From Sepiola atlantica (lineage: Eukaryota > Mollusca > Cephalopoda > Sepiida > Sepiolidae), in the NCBI GenBank assembly GCA_963556195.1, contig OY744525.1, forward strand, positions 28,540,769 to 28,604,768: a stretch of 64,000 nucleotides of DNA, written 5' to 3'. Position numbers and translations under genes: made by a program. The notes beneath the pieces are model-generated. The model was not told the DNA's origin. It ran no database searches and saw only the letters and a program-made list of their open reading frames with translations. This document shows, piece after piece, positions 11,371 to 20,569 of the stretch (the stretch's first letter is position 1; each line of letters begins with the position of its first letter).

Positions 11371-13149
11371 CTTTGCACACCTCGATATCGAACCCATTAC
11401 TGTTTCCACTGTGCACTCTAATTATTCTTCCCCTCCTGTTTTTACTTCTAAATAATTCTTCTCACTCTTTTAATAGCCTCGATTATTCCCCCCTTGTTTT
11501 ACTTCGCCCTTCGCACATCTCTCTCAAACTACTCAACCCCCAACCCGCCCTCGCTCTACATCTTTTAACCCCCATATTATTTACTTTTAACTGCGATCTC
11601 CACTCTCCCTCTGGCTTAATCCTTTGTCACTTCTTTAACCTTGTATATCTCTTACTTCTTCCGGCCTTCACTAACCTATTTAACAATTTTCTTAATTAAC
11701 CTCCATATAACTTTTTTGAATAAAATTTCAAAGTTTATATTTTCCCATATCTATTTGAACTAGCATCCCGTAACTGCTTATTTACTTCAACCCATATTTT
11801 TCCACCTTGGAGATTCCCGTTCCGGATATCCTCTCGAGGTCTTGTTTTCCTTTTTCTTTTTCCTTATTCTAATTTTCATTCTTGAGCTCCAATCTTATCG
11901 ACTTTTCCCTCATTCTATTATTAGTATCTTATTTTTATTATTTTTTAATTTTTTTATTTTATTTTTTATTTTTTATTTTTTATTTTTTATTCTTTCGGTC
12001 AATCCTTAATTTTCCCTGCGAGCTTAAGACTAATCTTATTATCTATTTTTCATTCTTTATTCTTTTATTTTCTTATTTCTACTTTTTATACTATTTTTAT
12101 CTTTATTTTTTATCTTTACTCTTTTAATTTTTAACTCATTTTTCTAGTCCTACCCTTCATATATATTTTGCCTCATTGTTTATATCTAAGGTCATTTGAT
12201 TAAACATTTAAACCCCGAACTCTGTTCTTATACATATTCTGATATTTTAACCCCTTATCCTAACATTCGTTAACTTACCCCCACTCCTTTCTTCCCCTTT
12301 TCTAGTTGAATCCTAATTCGCGCTAACTTCCAATTTCAACTTTATGTTTCACCCCCCCCCCCCTTTCACACTCTTAGTTTTATCCGCATTCCTTCACCGC
12401 ATCGCTCCCTTTCTCCTCTCCCCTCTCTTTCCTCGTACCCGTCCCTCTCTCCTCCCACACACCCCTTACCCGTTTCCTCCCTTGCCTACTGGTCGCATAT
12501 TATATTCTTGTTTTCACTGTCTTTGCTTTTCTTCATTTATAGCCGGCTTTCTCAACTGGGCAGACTTTAAATATTCTCGCTGCCCCTTTTTCCCACTTTT
12601 AAACACTTTCCTTTGTCATCTCTGCCCGGGAAGTATCTTTAATGGCGAATATTTTCCATCTTAATCTCCTCTGACGCCTGCCTGCATCATCGAATGTACC
12701 TCTTATTGGACTTTTTACCCTTTTTGGATTTTCTATTTTCGCCGTACCTGAAGTTGTGGCGTCTTGGAATTTAACTTTGAAACCTCTTTCATTACTTCTC
12801 GTGCCTCTAACGACCTACCTATCTACATCTTATTCTCTCCGCTGGACTCTTCGACACCGGACTTTTTGGCAATCGGACATTTGCTTGCACCTTGGCACAG
12901 TTTTGCCTTGCGTTTCTTTCCCTACAACTTTTATTTTATTTTTTCAAATTTTAAATCTTGGCCATTGCCAACTTATCTATCCCAGCGACTTCCTCTGATG
13001 ATAAGATTTTGATCTTTGAAAAGCCTGGCTTAAGGAAAATTTAACTTGAATAAATTGCCTTTTTGCGGAATATACCTTGCTTTGAACTTTTGAATTAAAT
13101 TTTGATTTGGCTTTTGCTTTCTCTAATTCCTTTCCATTCTCCTTCATTT
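11371..13149 (+). repeat. Penelope pLTR, upstream copy
   Basis: This ~1.78-kb pyrimidine-rich direct repeat matches 16454-18231. Differences seen by eye are about a dozen substitutions plus length changes in C-runs near 11490 and 12350. The many TTTTTA and CT-rich frames are not genes. The hammerhead lies near its 3' end. Confidence 0.92.
12990..13037 (+). ncRNA. Hammerhead ribozyme fold in upstream pLTR
   Basis: Stem I TTCCT (12990-12994) pairs with AGGAA (13033-13037). The core CTGATGA is at 12995-13001. Stem II AAGAT/ATCTT (13003-13007/13012-13016) has a TTTG loop and a U-U mismatch at its base. Then come GAAA (13018-13021), stem III AAGC/GCTT (13021-13024/13028-13031) with a CTG loop, and H17 = A at 13032, after which cleavage is predicted. 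Stem III is nearly palindromic, which would favour dimeric action as described for Penelope hammerheads. The fold is read by eye. Activity is inferred. Confidence 0.8.
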
Positions 13150-13216
13150 CTACCTGCTCTATCCTGGATATTGAGCTGTATACTCTTCACAATAGGGTTT
13201 TACCTTTCCTAAAAGA

Positions 13217-13237
13217 TCGCTTTTAGTACACCTCTTT
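13217..13237 (+). repeat. 21-nt inverted repeat partner of the element's 5' end
   Basis: This sequence, upstream of the RT frame, is the exact reverse complement of 11349-11369, the first bases of the element after (TA)n. Short inverted terminal segments are known in Penelope elements. Confidence 0.85.
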
Positions 13238-13282
13238 ATTTTAAGCTCCTACTTAGTTGAGCTTTTTCCTCCTATTTGTGAT

Positions 13283-15076
13283 ATGTTCAACAAGGAATTC
13301 CTCCCGCTTTCGGCAAAAAATATACCCATTCCCTCAAATGAAACCTATTTCTGCAAGCTTATCCAATCTGTGAAGAAGTTCATCACTAACGTTAGATGGA
13401 AAGCATTTCACCATGACATGAACCACAAAACCTCCTCCCACCAAACTGACTCCAGCAATTCCTCACTTTCTACCCACTTTGGATCTACACTACCTATGAA
13501 CTCCTCTAGGGAACTGAAGAAATTGGAAAAATCAGCTGCCTCCAGGTACGGTCTCAAAACCTCCTCCTTCCCTAAACAAAATGAACACCTCAATAATTTC
13601 GAAAATGACCTATTTGACCTCATTAGTCGCATTAAATTCAAAAGACACAATAAACACCTCAATCCCATCATCAAAAAAATCAACAAGTTTACTAACAATA
13701 TTAAGAAACACCCAGATATAATTGTCCCAGCGGATAAAACTAAGAATTTTTACAAACTGAAATATAGTCAATACAAATCCTTAATCTACAAAGAATTAAA
13801 TAAATCTTACAAAAGCACATCTTACGATACCCTGGCTAGTATAAACAATGAGGCTAAATCCATACTAACATCTTTGAATGTCCTCAACTACGCAGAAACT
13901 TTAACCCCTGCAATACCTAGATTTACCTTGAAGGACCATAAAAATAATTTCCAAGAAAACCCTACCATCAGACTAATATGCCCCTCTAAATCCGACCTAG
14001 GCATCATAAGCAAGAAAATCTTGGATAGAATTATCCCTACCTTGAAAGAAAAAATTCGTTACACTCTTTGGCAATCCTCAGATGAGGTTACTACCTGGTT
14101 CCTTAACCTCATTGATAAGTCTAAACCTAACTTGAACTTCATAACATTCGACATTAATAATTATTACCAATCCATTTCCCCTATCTTACTTAACAAAGGA
14201 TTAATCTTCGCCAAAAATAATTCTGACATTACTGACATAGAGATTAAACTAATAATATTAGCCAAAAGATCCCTACTAGAATTTGATAATAAGCTTTGGA
14301 CTAGGAAGGACACCCCCAATAACTTTGACATTACCATGGGGGCCTCAGACTCTGCCCAGGTCACTGACCTGGTAGGTTTGTACTTGATGAGAGAATTGGG
14401 GTTTAATTTTGGACACTTACAGGGTGGGTTGTATACGGACGATGCCCTGTTTGTATCTGGAGAGAGATCGAGACAATATAACAACACTATCAGAAACCTG
14501 CATAACTTCTTTAAAAACTTTGGTTTGACCATTACAGTGGAACCTGAGAAAAGAATATCCAACTTTCTTGACCTTACATTAGATCTTAACTCGGGAACCT
14601 TCAGCCCATACCATAAACCTAACTTAACCCTTTTCTACGTACATAGCCTATCTAACCACCCTAAATCCATCATAAACTCAATAGTCCCCTCAGTATCTAA
14701 TAGAATCTCTAAGCTATCTGCGAATAAATCTATCTTCGATCAAAATTCTAGCTTTTACAATAATGCTTTGCTTAACTCAGGCTACAATCACAAAATTAAA
14801 TATAACTGCAACCCCCTTACTCAAGTTTACAAATCTTCAGGCATTATTACACACAACATGACCACACACAGAAATAAAAAGTTTAACTCATCTGCACCTA
14901 AGATAATCAAAACACCCTCTAATAAGCCCATAGGAACTAAAGATATTGATAATCGGGTAGACCCACATTCGCACAAACAAAGAAAAAAACTTAGAAGAAA
15001 GAATAACATTTGGTTTATCCGCCTTTCAGCAGTAATGTTAAAACCAATATACCTAAAGAATTTTTCCAAATCTTAG
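13283..15076 (+). CDS. Penelope-like reverse transcriptase
   Basis: This frame encodes the N-terminal and RT part (597 residues as read) of a Penelope-type polyprotein, which reverse-transcribes element RNA. Visible landmarks are DKTKN (about 151-155), PRFTLKDHK (about 212-220), RLICPSKSDLG (about 230-240), the first catalytic Asp in FITFDINNYYQSI (D290), MGASDS (352-357) and the catalytic GGLYTDDALFVS box (Y384-D387). It then runs through SNFLDLTLDLNSG and LSNHPKSI, and NSGYN at about 508-512, a typical Penelope C-terminal thumb order. ATG 13283 is the first Met after an in-frame stop. The frame leaves the conserved path near 15018, where one base seems to be missing, and the true protein continues in the frame of the next entry. 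The residues after about 577 are therefore spurious. Confidence 0.92.
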   Translation: MFNKEFLPLSAKNIPIPSNETYFCKLIQSVKKFITNVRWKAFHHDMNHKTSSHQTDSSNSSLSTHFGSTLPMNSSRELKKLEKSAASRYGLKTSSFPKQNEHLNNFENDLFDLISRIKFKRHNKHLNPIIKKINKFTNNIKKHPDIIVPADKTKNFYKLKYSQYKSLIYKELNKSYKSTSYDTLASINNEAKSILTSLNVLNYAETLTPAIPRFTLKDHKNNFQENPTIRLICPSKSDLGIISKKILDRIIPTLKEKIRYTLWQSSDEVTTWFLNLIDKSKPNLNFITFDINNYYQSISPILLNKGLIFAKNNSDITDIEIKLIILAKRSLLEFDNKLWTRKDTPNNFDITMGASDSAQVTDLVGLYLMRELGFNFGHLQGGLYTDDALFVSGERSRQYNNTIRNLHNFFKNFGLTITVEPEKRISNFLDLTLDLNSGTFSPYHKPNLTLFYVHSLSNHPKSIINSIVPSVSNRISKLSANKSIFDQNSSFYNNALLNSGYNHKIKYNCNPLTQVYKSSGIITHNMTTHRNKKFNSSAPKIIKTPSNKPIGTKDIDNRVDPHSHKQRKKLRRKNNIWFIRLSAVMLKPIYLKNFSKS

Positions 15077-15426
15077 ACAGATCTTTTAAGCATCCCCACA
15101 GATATAACACTATCCTTAATAGAAATTCTATTAAAATATCATACTCTACTATGCCCAATATTGAACAAACTATCATAACCGCTAACAATAGGAAAATCAA
15201 ACATATCCAACAGCAACCACCCACCACATCCCTCACCACTTGTAACTGCCGTAAACCTAGAGATTGTCCCCTTAACAACAACTGTGTACAGAAGGACGTA
15301 ATATACGCTTGTACTGTTAAACAATTCCCCCGCTCCACCAATGTTGTGAGTAATCACAGTTCCCATACTCCACCCGAACTCCGGACCCCCCCCCCCCCCC
15401 GCAACCCCAATCCGCTTCTACTCTAA
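15010..15426 (+). CDS. Penelope RT-endonuclease linker (frameshifted continuation)
   Basis: This is the same polyprotein continued in another frame after a probable one-base deletion at about 15018. The order KEFFQILDRSF, HRYNTILNRNSIKISYS and MPNIEQTI is the conserved Penelope linker. It is followed by CNCRKPRDCPLNNNC and then VIYACTV, the Cys-rich stretch and first strand that precede the GIY-YIG fold. The end (HTPPELRTPPPPRNP) runs into a long C-run at about 15387-15401, where the frame shifts again. The initiator is not real, because this stretch is read only as part of the fusion. Confidence 0.85.
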   Translation: MVYPPFSSNVKTNIPKEFFQILDRSFKHPHRYNTILNRNSIKISYSTMPNIEQTIITANNRKIKHIQQQPPTTSLTTCNCRKPRDCPLNNNCVQKDVIYACTVKQFPRSTNVVSNHSSHTPPELRTPPPPRNPNPLLL

Positions 15427-15989
15427 ACTCCCGCTTATACAGCCATACCTCTAACCAAGCACCCCCAATAATAGATAGTGCTCATGGGCCAACTCACATT
15501 TCCCCCATATCCGTTCCACCCCACTTCTCCAAACAACTTTCCTCGCATAACTTGGATCTCCAAACCCAAATCTCTTCTAATACCATTAGCAATCTCAATG
15601 CAACTATAGCACCACCCTTCAAGATACACACATATATTGGGGCGTCCTCTTTCCCCATTAAGACCCGGATCTCTAACCATATATATTCCTTTAAAAATAG
15701 TAGCGATAACAGCACAGGCACTTCACTTTCCAATCTAATTAGAAACCTCAATCTTAAAAATACTCCCTATTCACTTCACTGGTCAATACTTAAAAAGTCC
15801 AAATCATATACCCCTGGAGCATCCCATTGCCAACTTTGTACTCTGGAAACCTTTATGATAGCTACTGCTACTAAATCTAAAAATATTATTAATTCTAAGA
15901 ATGAACTTATCTCCAGTTGCAGGCATAAACGTAAATTCAGGTATAGCAACCATAATAATCCCCCAGACACCCCTCCCCCATTTGATTAA
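15423..15989 (+). CDS. Penelope GIY-YIG endonuclease domain
   Basis: This C-terminal part of the polyprotein would nick target DNA for primed reverse transcription. It is open in its frame from the poly-C tract to the stop at 15987-15989. Landmarks are HTYIGASSFPIKTRISNHIY (the YIG strand and catalytic Arg helix), GTSLSNLIRNLN, YSLHWSILKKSKSY, a CQLCTLETFMI zinc-like Cys pair with the catalytic Glu region, and a NSKNELISSCRHKRKFR tail. All are in the order of animal Penelope/Poseidon-type elements. Two single-base frame breaks separate it from the RT start. Since the pLTRs are almost identical, these could be recent mutations or homopolymer sequencing errors. Confidence 0.88.
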   Translation, partial: LNSRLYSHTSNQAPPIIDSAHGPTHISPISVPPHFSKQLSSHNLDLQTQISSNTISNLNATIAPPFKIHTYIGASSFPIKTRISNHIYSFKNSSDNSTGTSLSNLIRNLNLKNTPYSLHWSILKKSKSYTPGASHCQLCTLETFMIATATKSKNIINSKNELISSCRHKRKFRYSNHNNPPDTPPPFD

Positions 15990-16319
15990 ATACCCTCCCT
16001 TCATCTCGGATTTTCCCTCCTTACATCTCGAATCCCCTTTCTGATAGTTCTAATTCCTGTTGTTCTATAGTCTCTACTCATATCACCCTCATCCCTTTAA
16101 CCTTCTCTTAACTTAATTAAATTACCCATAAACTCCGTTAGCTTCACATTTCCCTTAGTTTTAACACCTTTCTTCCATTACCCCCTAAATCTTTCCACTT
16201 AACCTCCTTAACTGTATAACTTTATTTGGCTTTCCATTTTCTTTCCCGTTTAACTTCTTTTAATGCATTCGTCCGCTTCCCTTCAACACTTCCATTCTTC
16301 ATTCTTTTCCCTTTCAACG
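15990..16319 (+). other. Penelope 3' untranslated region
   Basis: Pyrimidine-rich, non-coding sequence in the style of the pLTRs. It lies between the GIY-YIG stop codon and the palindrome. Confidence 0.6.
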
Positions 16320-16440
16320 TTAAGGCTGGTCAACAAGTGAGTGGAGGGGCTGGGATGTAATATGAATAGAGTGGGTTAGTTAACCCACTCTGTTCATGTT
16401 GTGTCCTAGCCCTTTTGTTTACTTGTTGATTGGCCTTAAC
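16320..16440. repeat. ~120-nt near-perfect palindrome before pLTR 2
   Basis: The left half starts GTTAAGGCTGGTCAACAAGT and the right half ends ACTTGTTGATTGGCCTTAAC. The centre is GTGGGTTAGTTAACCCAC. About three quarters of positions pair, with essentially no loop. It could be an RNA hairpin used by the element, a small inserted foldback, or an inverted junction left by tandem insertion. Confidence 0.85.
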
Positions 16441-16453
16441 TACTCCATATCCC

Positions 16454-18227
16454 CTTTGCACACCTCGATATCGAACTCCTTACTGTTTCCACTGTGCACT
16501 CTAATTATTCTTCCCCTCCTGTTTTTACTTCTAAATAATTCTTCTCACTCTTTTAATAGCCTCGATTATTCCCCCCCCCCCCTTGTTTTACTTCGCCCTT
16601 CGCACATCTCTCTCAAACTACTCAACCCCCAACCCGCCCTCGTTCTACATCTTTTAACCCCCATAGTATTTACTTTTAACTGCGATCTCCACTCTCCCTC
16701 TGGCTTAATCCTTTGTCACTTCTTTAACCTTGTATATCTCTTACTTCTTCCGGCCTTCACTAACCTATTTAACAATTTTCTTAATTAACCTCCATATAAC
16801 TTTTTTGAATAAAATTTCAAAGTTTATATTTTCCCATATCTATTTGAACTAGCATCCCGTAACTGCTTATTTACTTCAACCCATATTTTTCCACCTTGGA
16901 GATTCCCGTTCCGGATATCCTCTCGAGGTCTTGTTTTCCTTTTTCTTTTTCCTTATTCTAATTTTCATTCTTGAGCTCCAATCTTATCGACTTTTCCCTC
17001 ATTCTATTATTAGTATCTTATTTTTATTATTTTTTAATTTTTTTATTTTATTTTTTATTTTTTATTTTTTATTTTTTATTCTTTCGGTCAATCCTTAATT
17101 TTCCCTGCGAGCTTAAGACTAATCTTATTATCTATTTTTCATTCTTTATTCTTTTATTTTCTTATTTCTACTTTTTATACTATTTTTATCTTTATTTTTT
17201 ATCTTTACTCTTTTAATTTTTAACTCATTTTTCTAGTCCTACCCTTCATATATATTTTGCCTCATTGTTTATATCTAAGGTCATTTGATTAAACATTTAA
17301 ACCCCGAACTCTGTTCTTATACATATTCTGATATTTTAACCCCTTATCCTAACATTCGTTAACTTACCCCCACTCCTTTCTTCCCCTTTTCTAGTTGAAT
17401 CCTAATTCGCGCTAACTTCCAATTTCAACTTTATGTTTCACCCCCCCCCTTTCACACTCTTAGTTTTATCCGCATTCCTTCACCGCATCGCTCCCTTTCT
17501 CCTCTCCCCTCTCTTTCCTCGTACCCGTCCCTCTCTCCTCCCACACACCCCTTACCCGTTTCCTCCCTTGCCTACTGGTCGCATATTATATTCTTGTTTT
17601 CACTGTCTTTGCTTTTCTTCATTTATAGCCGGCTTTCTCAACTGGGCAGACTTTAAATATTCTCGCTGCCCCTTTTTCCCACTTTTAAACACTTTCCTTT
17701 GTCATCTCTGCCCGGGAAGTATCTTTAATGGCGAATTTTTTCCATATTAATCTCCTCTGACGCCTGCCTGCATCATCGAATGTACCTCTTATTGGACTTT
17801 TTACCCTTTTTGGATTTTCTATTTTCGCCGTACCTGAAGTTGTGGCTTCTTGGAATTTAACTTTGAAACCTCTCTCATTACTTCTCGTGCCTCTAACGAC
17901 CTACCTATCTACATCTTATTCTCTCCGCTGGACTCTTCGACACCGGACTTTTTGGCAATCGGACATTTGCTTGCACCTTGGCACAGTTTTGCCCTGCGTT
18001 TCTTTCCCTACAACTTTTATTTTATTTTTTCAAATTTTAAATCTTGGCCATTGCCAACTTATCTATCCCAGCGACTTCCTCTGATGATAAGATTTTGATC
18101 TTTGAAAAGCCTGGCTTAAGGAAAATTTAACTTGAATAAATTGCCTGCGGAATATACCTTGCTTTGAACTTTTGAATTGAATTTTGATTTGGCTTTTGCT
18201 TTCTCTAATTCCTTTCCATTCTCCTTC

Positions 18228-18231
<4 letters not shown>
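16454..18231 (+). repeat. Penelope pLTR, downstream copy
   Basis: Direct repeat of 11371-13149. It ends at CCTTCATTT, exactly where (TA)n begins, while the upstream copy continues into the leader. The near-identity indicates recent insertion. Confidence 0.92.
18076..18123 (+). ncRNA. Hammerhead ribozyme fold in downstream pLTR
   Basis: Identical in sequence to the copy at 12990-13037: TTCCT (18076-18080), CTGATGA (18081-18087), stem II with TTTG loop, GAAA (18104-18107), AAGC-CTG-GCTT, A at 18118 as H17, then AGGAA (18119-18123). Two ribozymes 5.09 kb apart in the same orientation would release a unit-length RNA if the element is transcribed through. Confidence 0.8.
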
Positions 18232-18291
<60 letters not shown>

Positions 18292-18445
18292 GTATTCTGG
18301 AAGAAATGACGATTTCCCTTTGACCATATGCAATACTCTTCCGTTAATAAAATCGATTAATAATATCATGATATTTGTAAACAAGTTTATTTAAAAAATA
18401 TAACTCTTTTTACTTTCACTAGTAGGTTCTTCAAATCAGGCAATA

Positions 18446-18484
<39 letters not shown>

Positions 18485-18530
18485 CATATGTGTGTGTGTC
18501 TGTGAATGTACATGTATATATATATGATAT
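18229..18530. repeat. (TA)n and (CA)n/(TG)n tracts right of the Penelope element
   Basis: (TA)n runs from 18229 to about 18286. At 18448-18500, (AC)n(TA)n(TG)n forms a self-complementary simple-repeat block. Confidence 0.9.
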
Positions 18531-20295
18531 CTTAGAAAATCAAAAGCCTTGATCTCTATGATTAATGGCTTTTATTTAGGATGTAATTATCTTTTTAGAT
18601 TTTTTTCATGGATTTTTCCTAATAAATTAAACGTTTTCGCTGTAGAGAAACGACTATTTCTTTGACGATTTTAGTTTCTTTTAATGTGTTTTTACACATC
18701 CTAAGGAAGTAATTGACTCTCCAGTAAGCAGTTGTTTGGTATGTTACCAAAGGTTTCCAGGCTGTATTCCGCTTGGCACTGCTTGATCATTAATCGTCTA
18801 TTTTTGTAGAAAATAAAATAAAAATTCAATATAATAATAAAACAGAATACCTGCAAATACTTCTAGTATTCAAACGATGAGTTGGTAATTGCTGAATGTA
18901 TGAAAAAGAAAGCGAAAAAATTCGCACAAGGACGTAAGCGGCAATTAATAGAAAAAAGCTGGAGAAAAGATATTTCATCGATAAAAATATAACTTTTTAA
19001 TAAAAGTCAATCAGAAAAAAAGATAATTCTTTTAGAATTAACTCTATATGATCATATGATTTCAATAATGTAGATCTGTATTAATAAAGTTATTAGACAA
19101 ATTCACGTGGGTGTGTTTTTTTTCTAGTTTCAACATAATTTCGATACTCATGCATTGAATTATCATCATTTTGATTTATTATTAATCAAATATTTATTAA
19201 AATCAATTTATCCTAATGAAAGGTCAATAAATAACAACACAGCTATGGAATCAAAGTTCTTTTTAATTTATGAAATAAGAAATAAGTGAAATATAATATA
19301 TGTTTCGTAATTTTTAAGATAAATATTGATAATTTGTATTACTTGGATTATTCGGACTACTGTTCTCATCTTAAGTGTTATATTCACAACAGATCTTGCG
19401 GAGAACATATATTGGTGCTAATTAATAGTCAGTTCAAACTGACAGTCTTCCGGAGGTTGAAAGCTATCATCAGTACGGGAGATACTAAGAGTACAATTAC
19501 GAACTGCTTAAGACTTCTATCTAGTCATCACTGACGGAACGAGAGCAAGCAACACCTGTGGATGAAATAAATGTTTTCTTTCGAAATTCCGTACTTCTTC
19601 CCGAGTTTTATATAAATCTTCCTGAATTCGACAAGATTTAACTTGAACAAGTTTTAAGATTAAATCGGTCGAAACGTTGTGGGAATACCATCCAATATAG
19701 AAGCAGAAGTATGAATGATCGAAATATTGAAAAAAAGTAATAGTTAAAAAATTAATGATGAAAGCCTCAGAAATAATAACTGTTTTATGAACAATATAAA
19801 ATATATTTCTATTTTACTACTGAGTCACCATTTATCAAGGTCAACAAGATAAAGGTCAAAATGAGATGGATTTATTGTCAGTTGAAATAAAGAATATTAT
19901 GAGAGGATTCAATTTCTTTTTACTGGTGAGGACGGTTTATGATAAGTATATGTTGGCATTAGATTTTCAGACGACCATGTTATAGTCTGCAGAAACTATT
20001 TAGTTAACTATCCTAAAAAAGTTAGACGAGTCCGGAATAGAATGAACATTTTACGCTAAATTTATATGCGAAACTCATCCTTCACTCTAAATTCTAATGT
20101 TTTTTAAGGTGTTCATACGTAATCGCCTAAAAAAAGTAGAATCTCATTTGGGGTGAGGGTTTAGCTGACGGTCTTCATCTACTTTTAAATGTAGATATAA
20201 TTTTATTTTTAGTTTGACTTAATGTTATCCCCTTATGTATTGTATTCAAGATTTTGATAAACTCATTGTGAGATTTTCATCTATATTTTCCCTTT
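18531..20295. other. No gene seen; one degenerate hammerhead-like word
   Basis: 1.7 kb of AT-rich sequence. At 19622-19690 (plus) a degraded CTGA core precedes a GATTTAA/TTAAATC pairing and then GGTCGAAACGTT, similar to the 3' half of the motif at 51580. Nothing else is recognisable. Confidence 0.45.
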
Positions 20296-20477
20296 GTGCC
20301 ATTTTTTCCTATTATCCACTGGTGCCATTTTTTCCTATTATCCACTGGTGCCATTTTTTCCTATTATCCACTGGTGCCATTTTTTCTTATTATCCACTGG
20401 TGCCATTTTTTCCTATTATCCACTGGTGCCATTTTTTCCTATTATCCACTGGTGCCATTTTTTCCGGTGCCATTTTT
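20296..20477 (+). repeat. 26-bp minisatellite, about 7 units
   Basis: The unit is GTGCCATTTTTTCC followed by TATTATCCACTG. Six full units from 20296 to 20451 are nearly identical (one C to T), and a shortened final unit follows. Because 26 is not a multiple of 3, all three frames stay open as the same peptide cycle. That is a by-product of the repeat, not a gene. Confidence 0.95.
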
Positions 20478-20569
20478 ACCTAAATTCAGTCTATTCAATA
20501 TATTTATATCCAGGGATTCTCTTGATAAATTAATGCGAAACTTATTTACATTTTTTTTATATATAACAT

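Larger units (their letters stand above)
11349..18231 (+). mobile_element. Penelope-like retroelement with pLTRs, RT, GIY-YIG endonuclease and hammerhead ribozymes
   Basis: The element starts with a 21-nt segment (11349-11369) inverted relative to 13217-13237. Then come pLTR 1 (11371-13149), a short unique leader, the RT/endonuclease reading frame (13283-15989), a 3' region, a ~120-nt palindrome (16320-16440) and pLTR 2 (16454-18231). Each pLTR contains the same hammerhead fold. Tandem pLTRs, a YTDD reverse transcriptase fused to a GIY-YIG endonuclease, and hammerhead motifs are the established hallmarks of Penelope-like elements. (TA)n tracts abut both ends, so a target-site duplication cannot be read. 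The repeat period is about 5.08 kb, and the copy looks like one full unit preceded by a partial unit. Confidence 0.92.

Noticed and set aside
11373..13012. Several Leu/Phe/Ser/Pro-rich open frames in the pLTRs (also 16396-18098)
   Set aside because: They follow the pyrimidine-rich composition and are duplicated exactly with the pLTRs. No domain or codon signature supports coding.
20296..20477. CRISPR array
   Set aside because: The repeat is contiguous with no spacers, and the surroundings are clearly eukaryotic.
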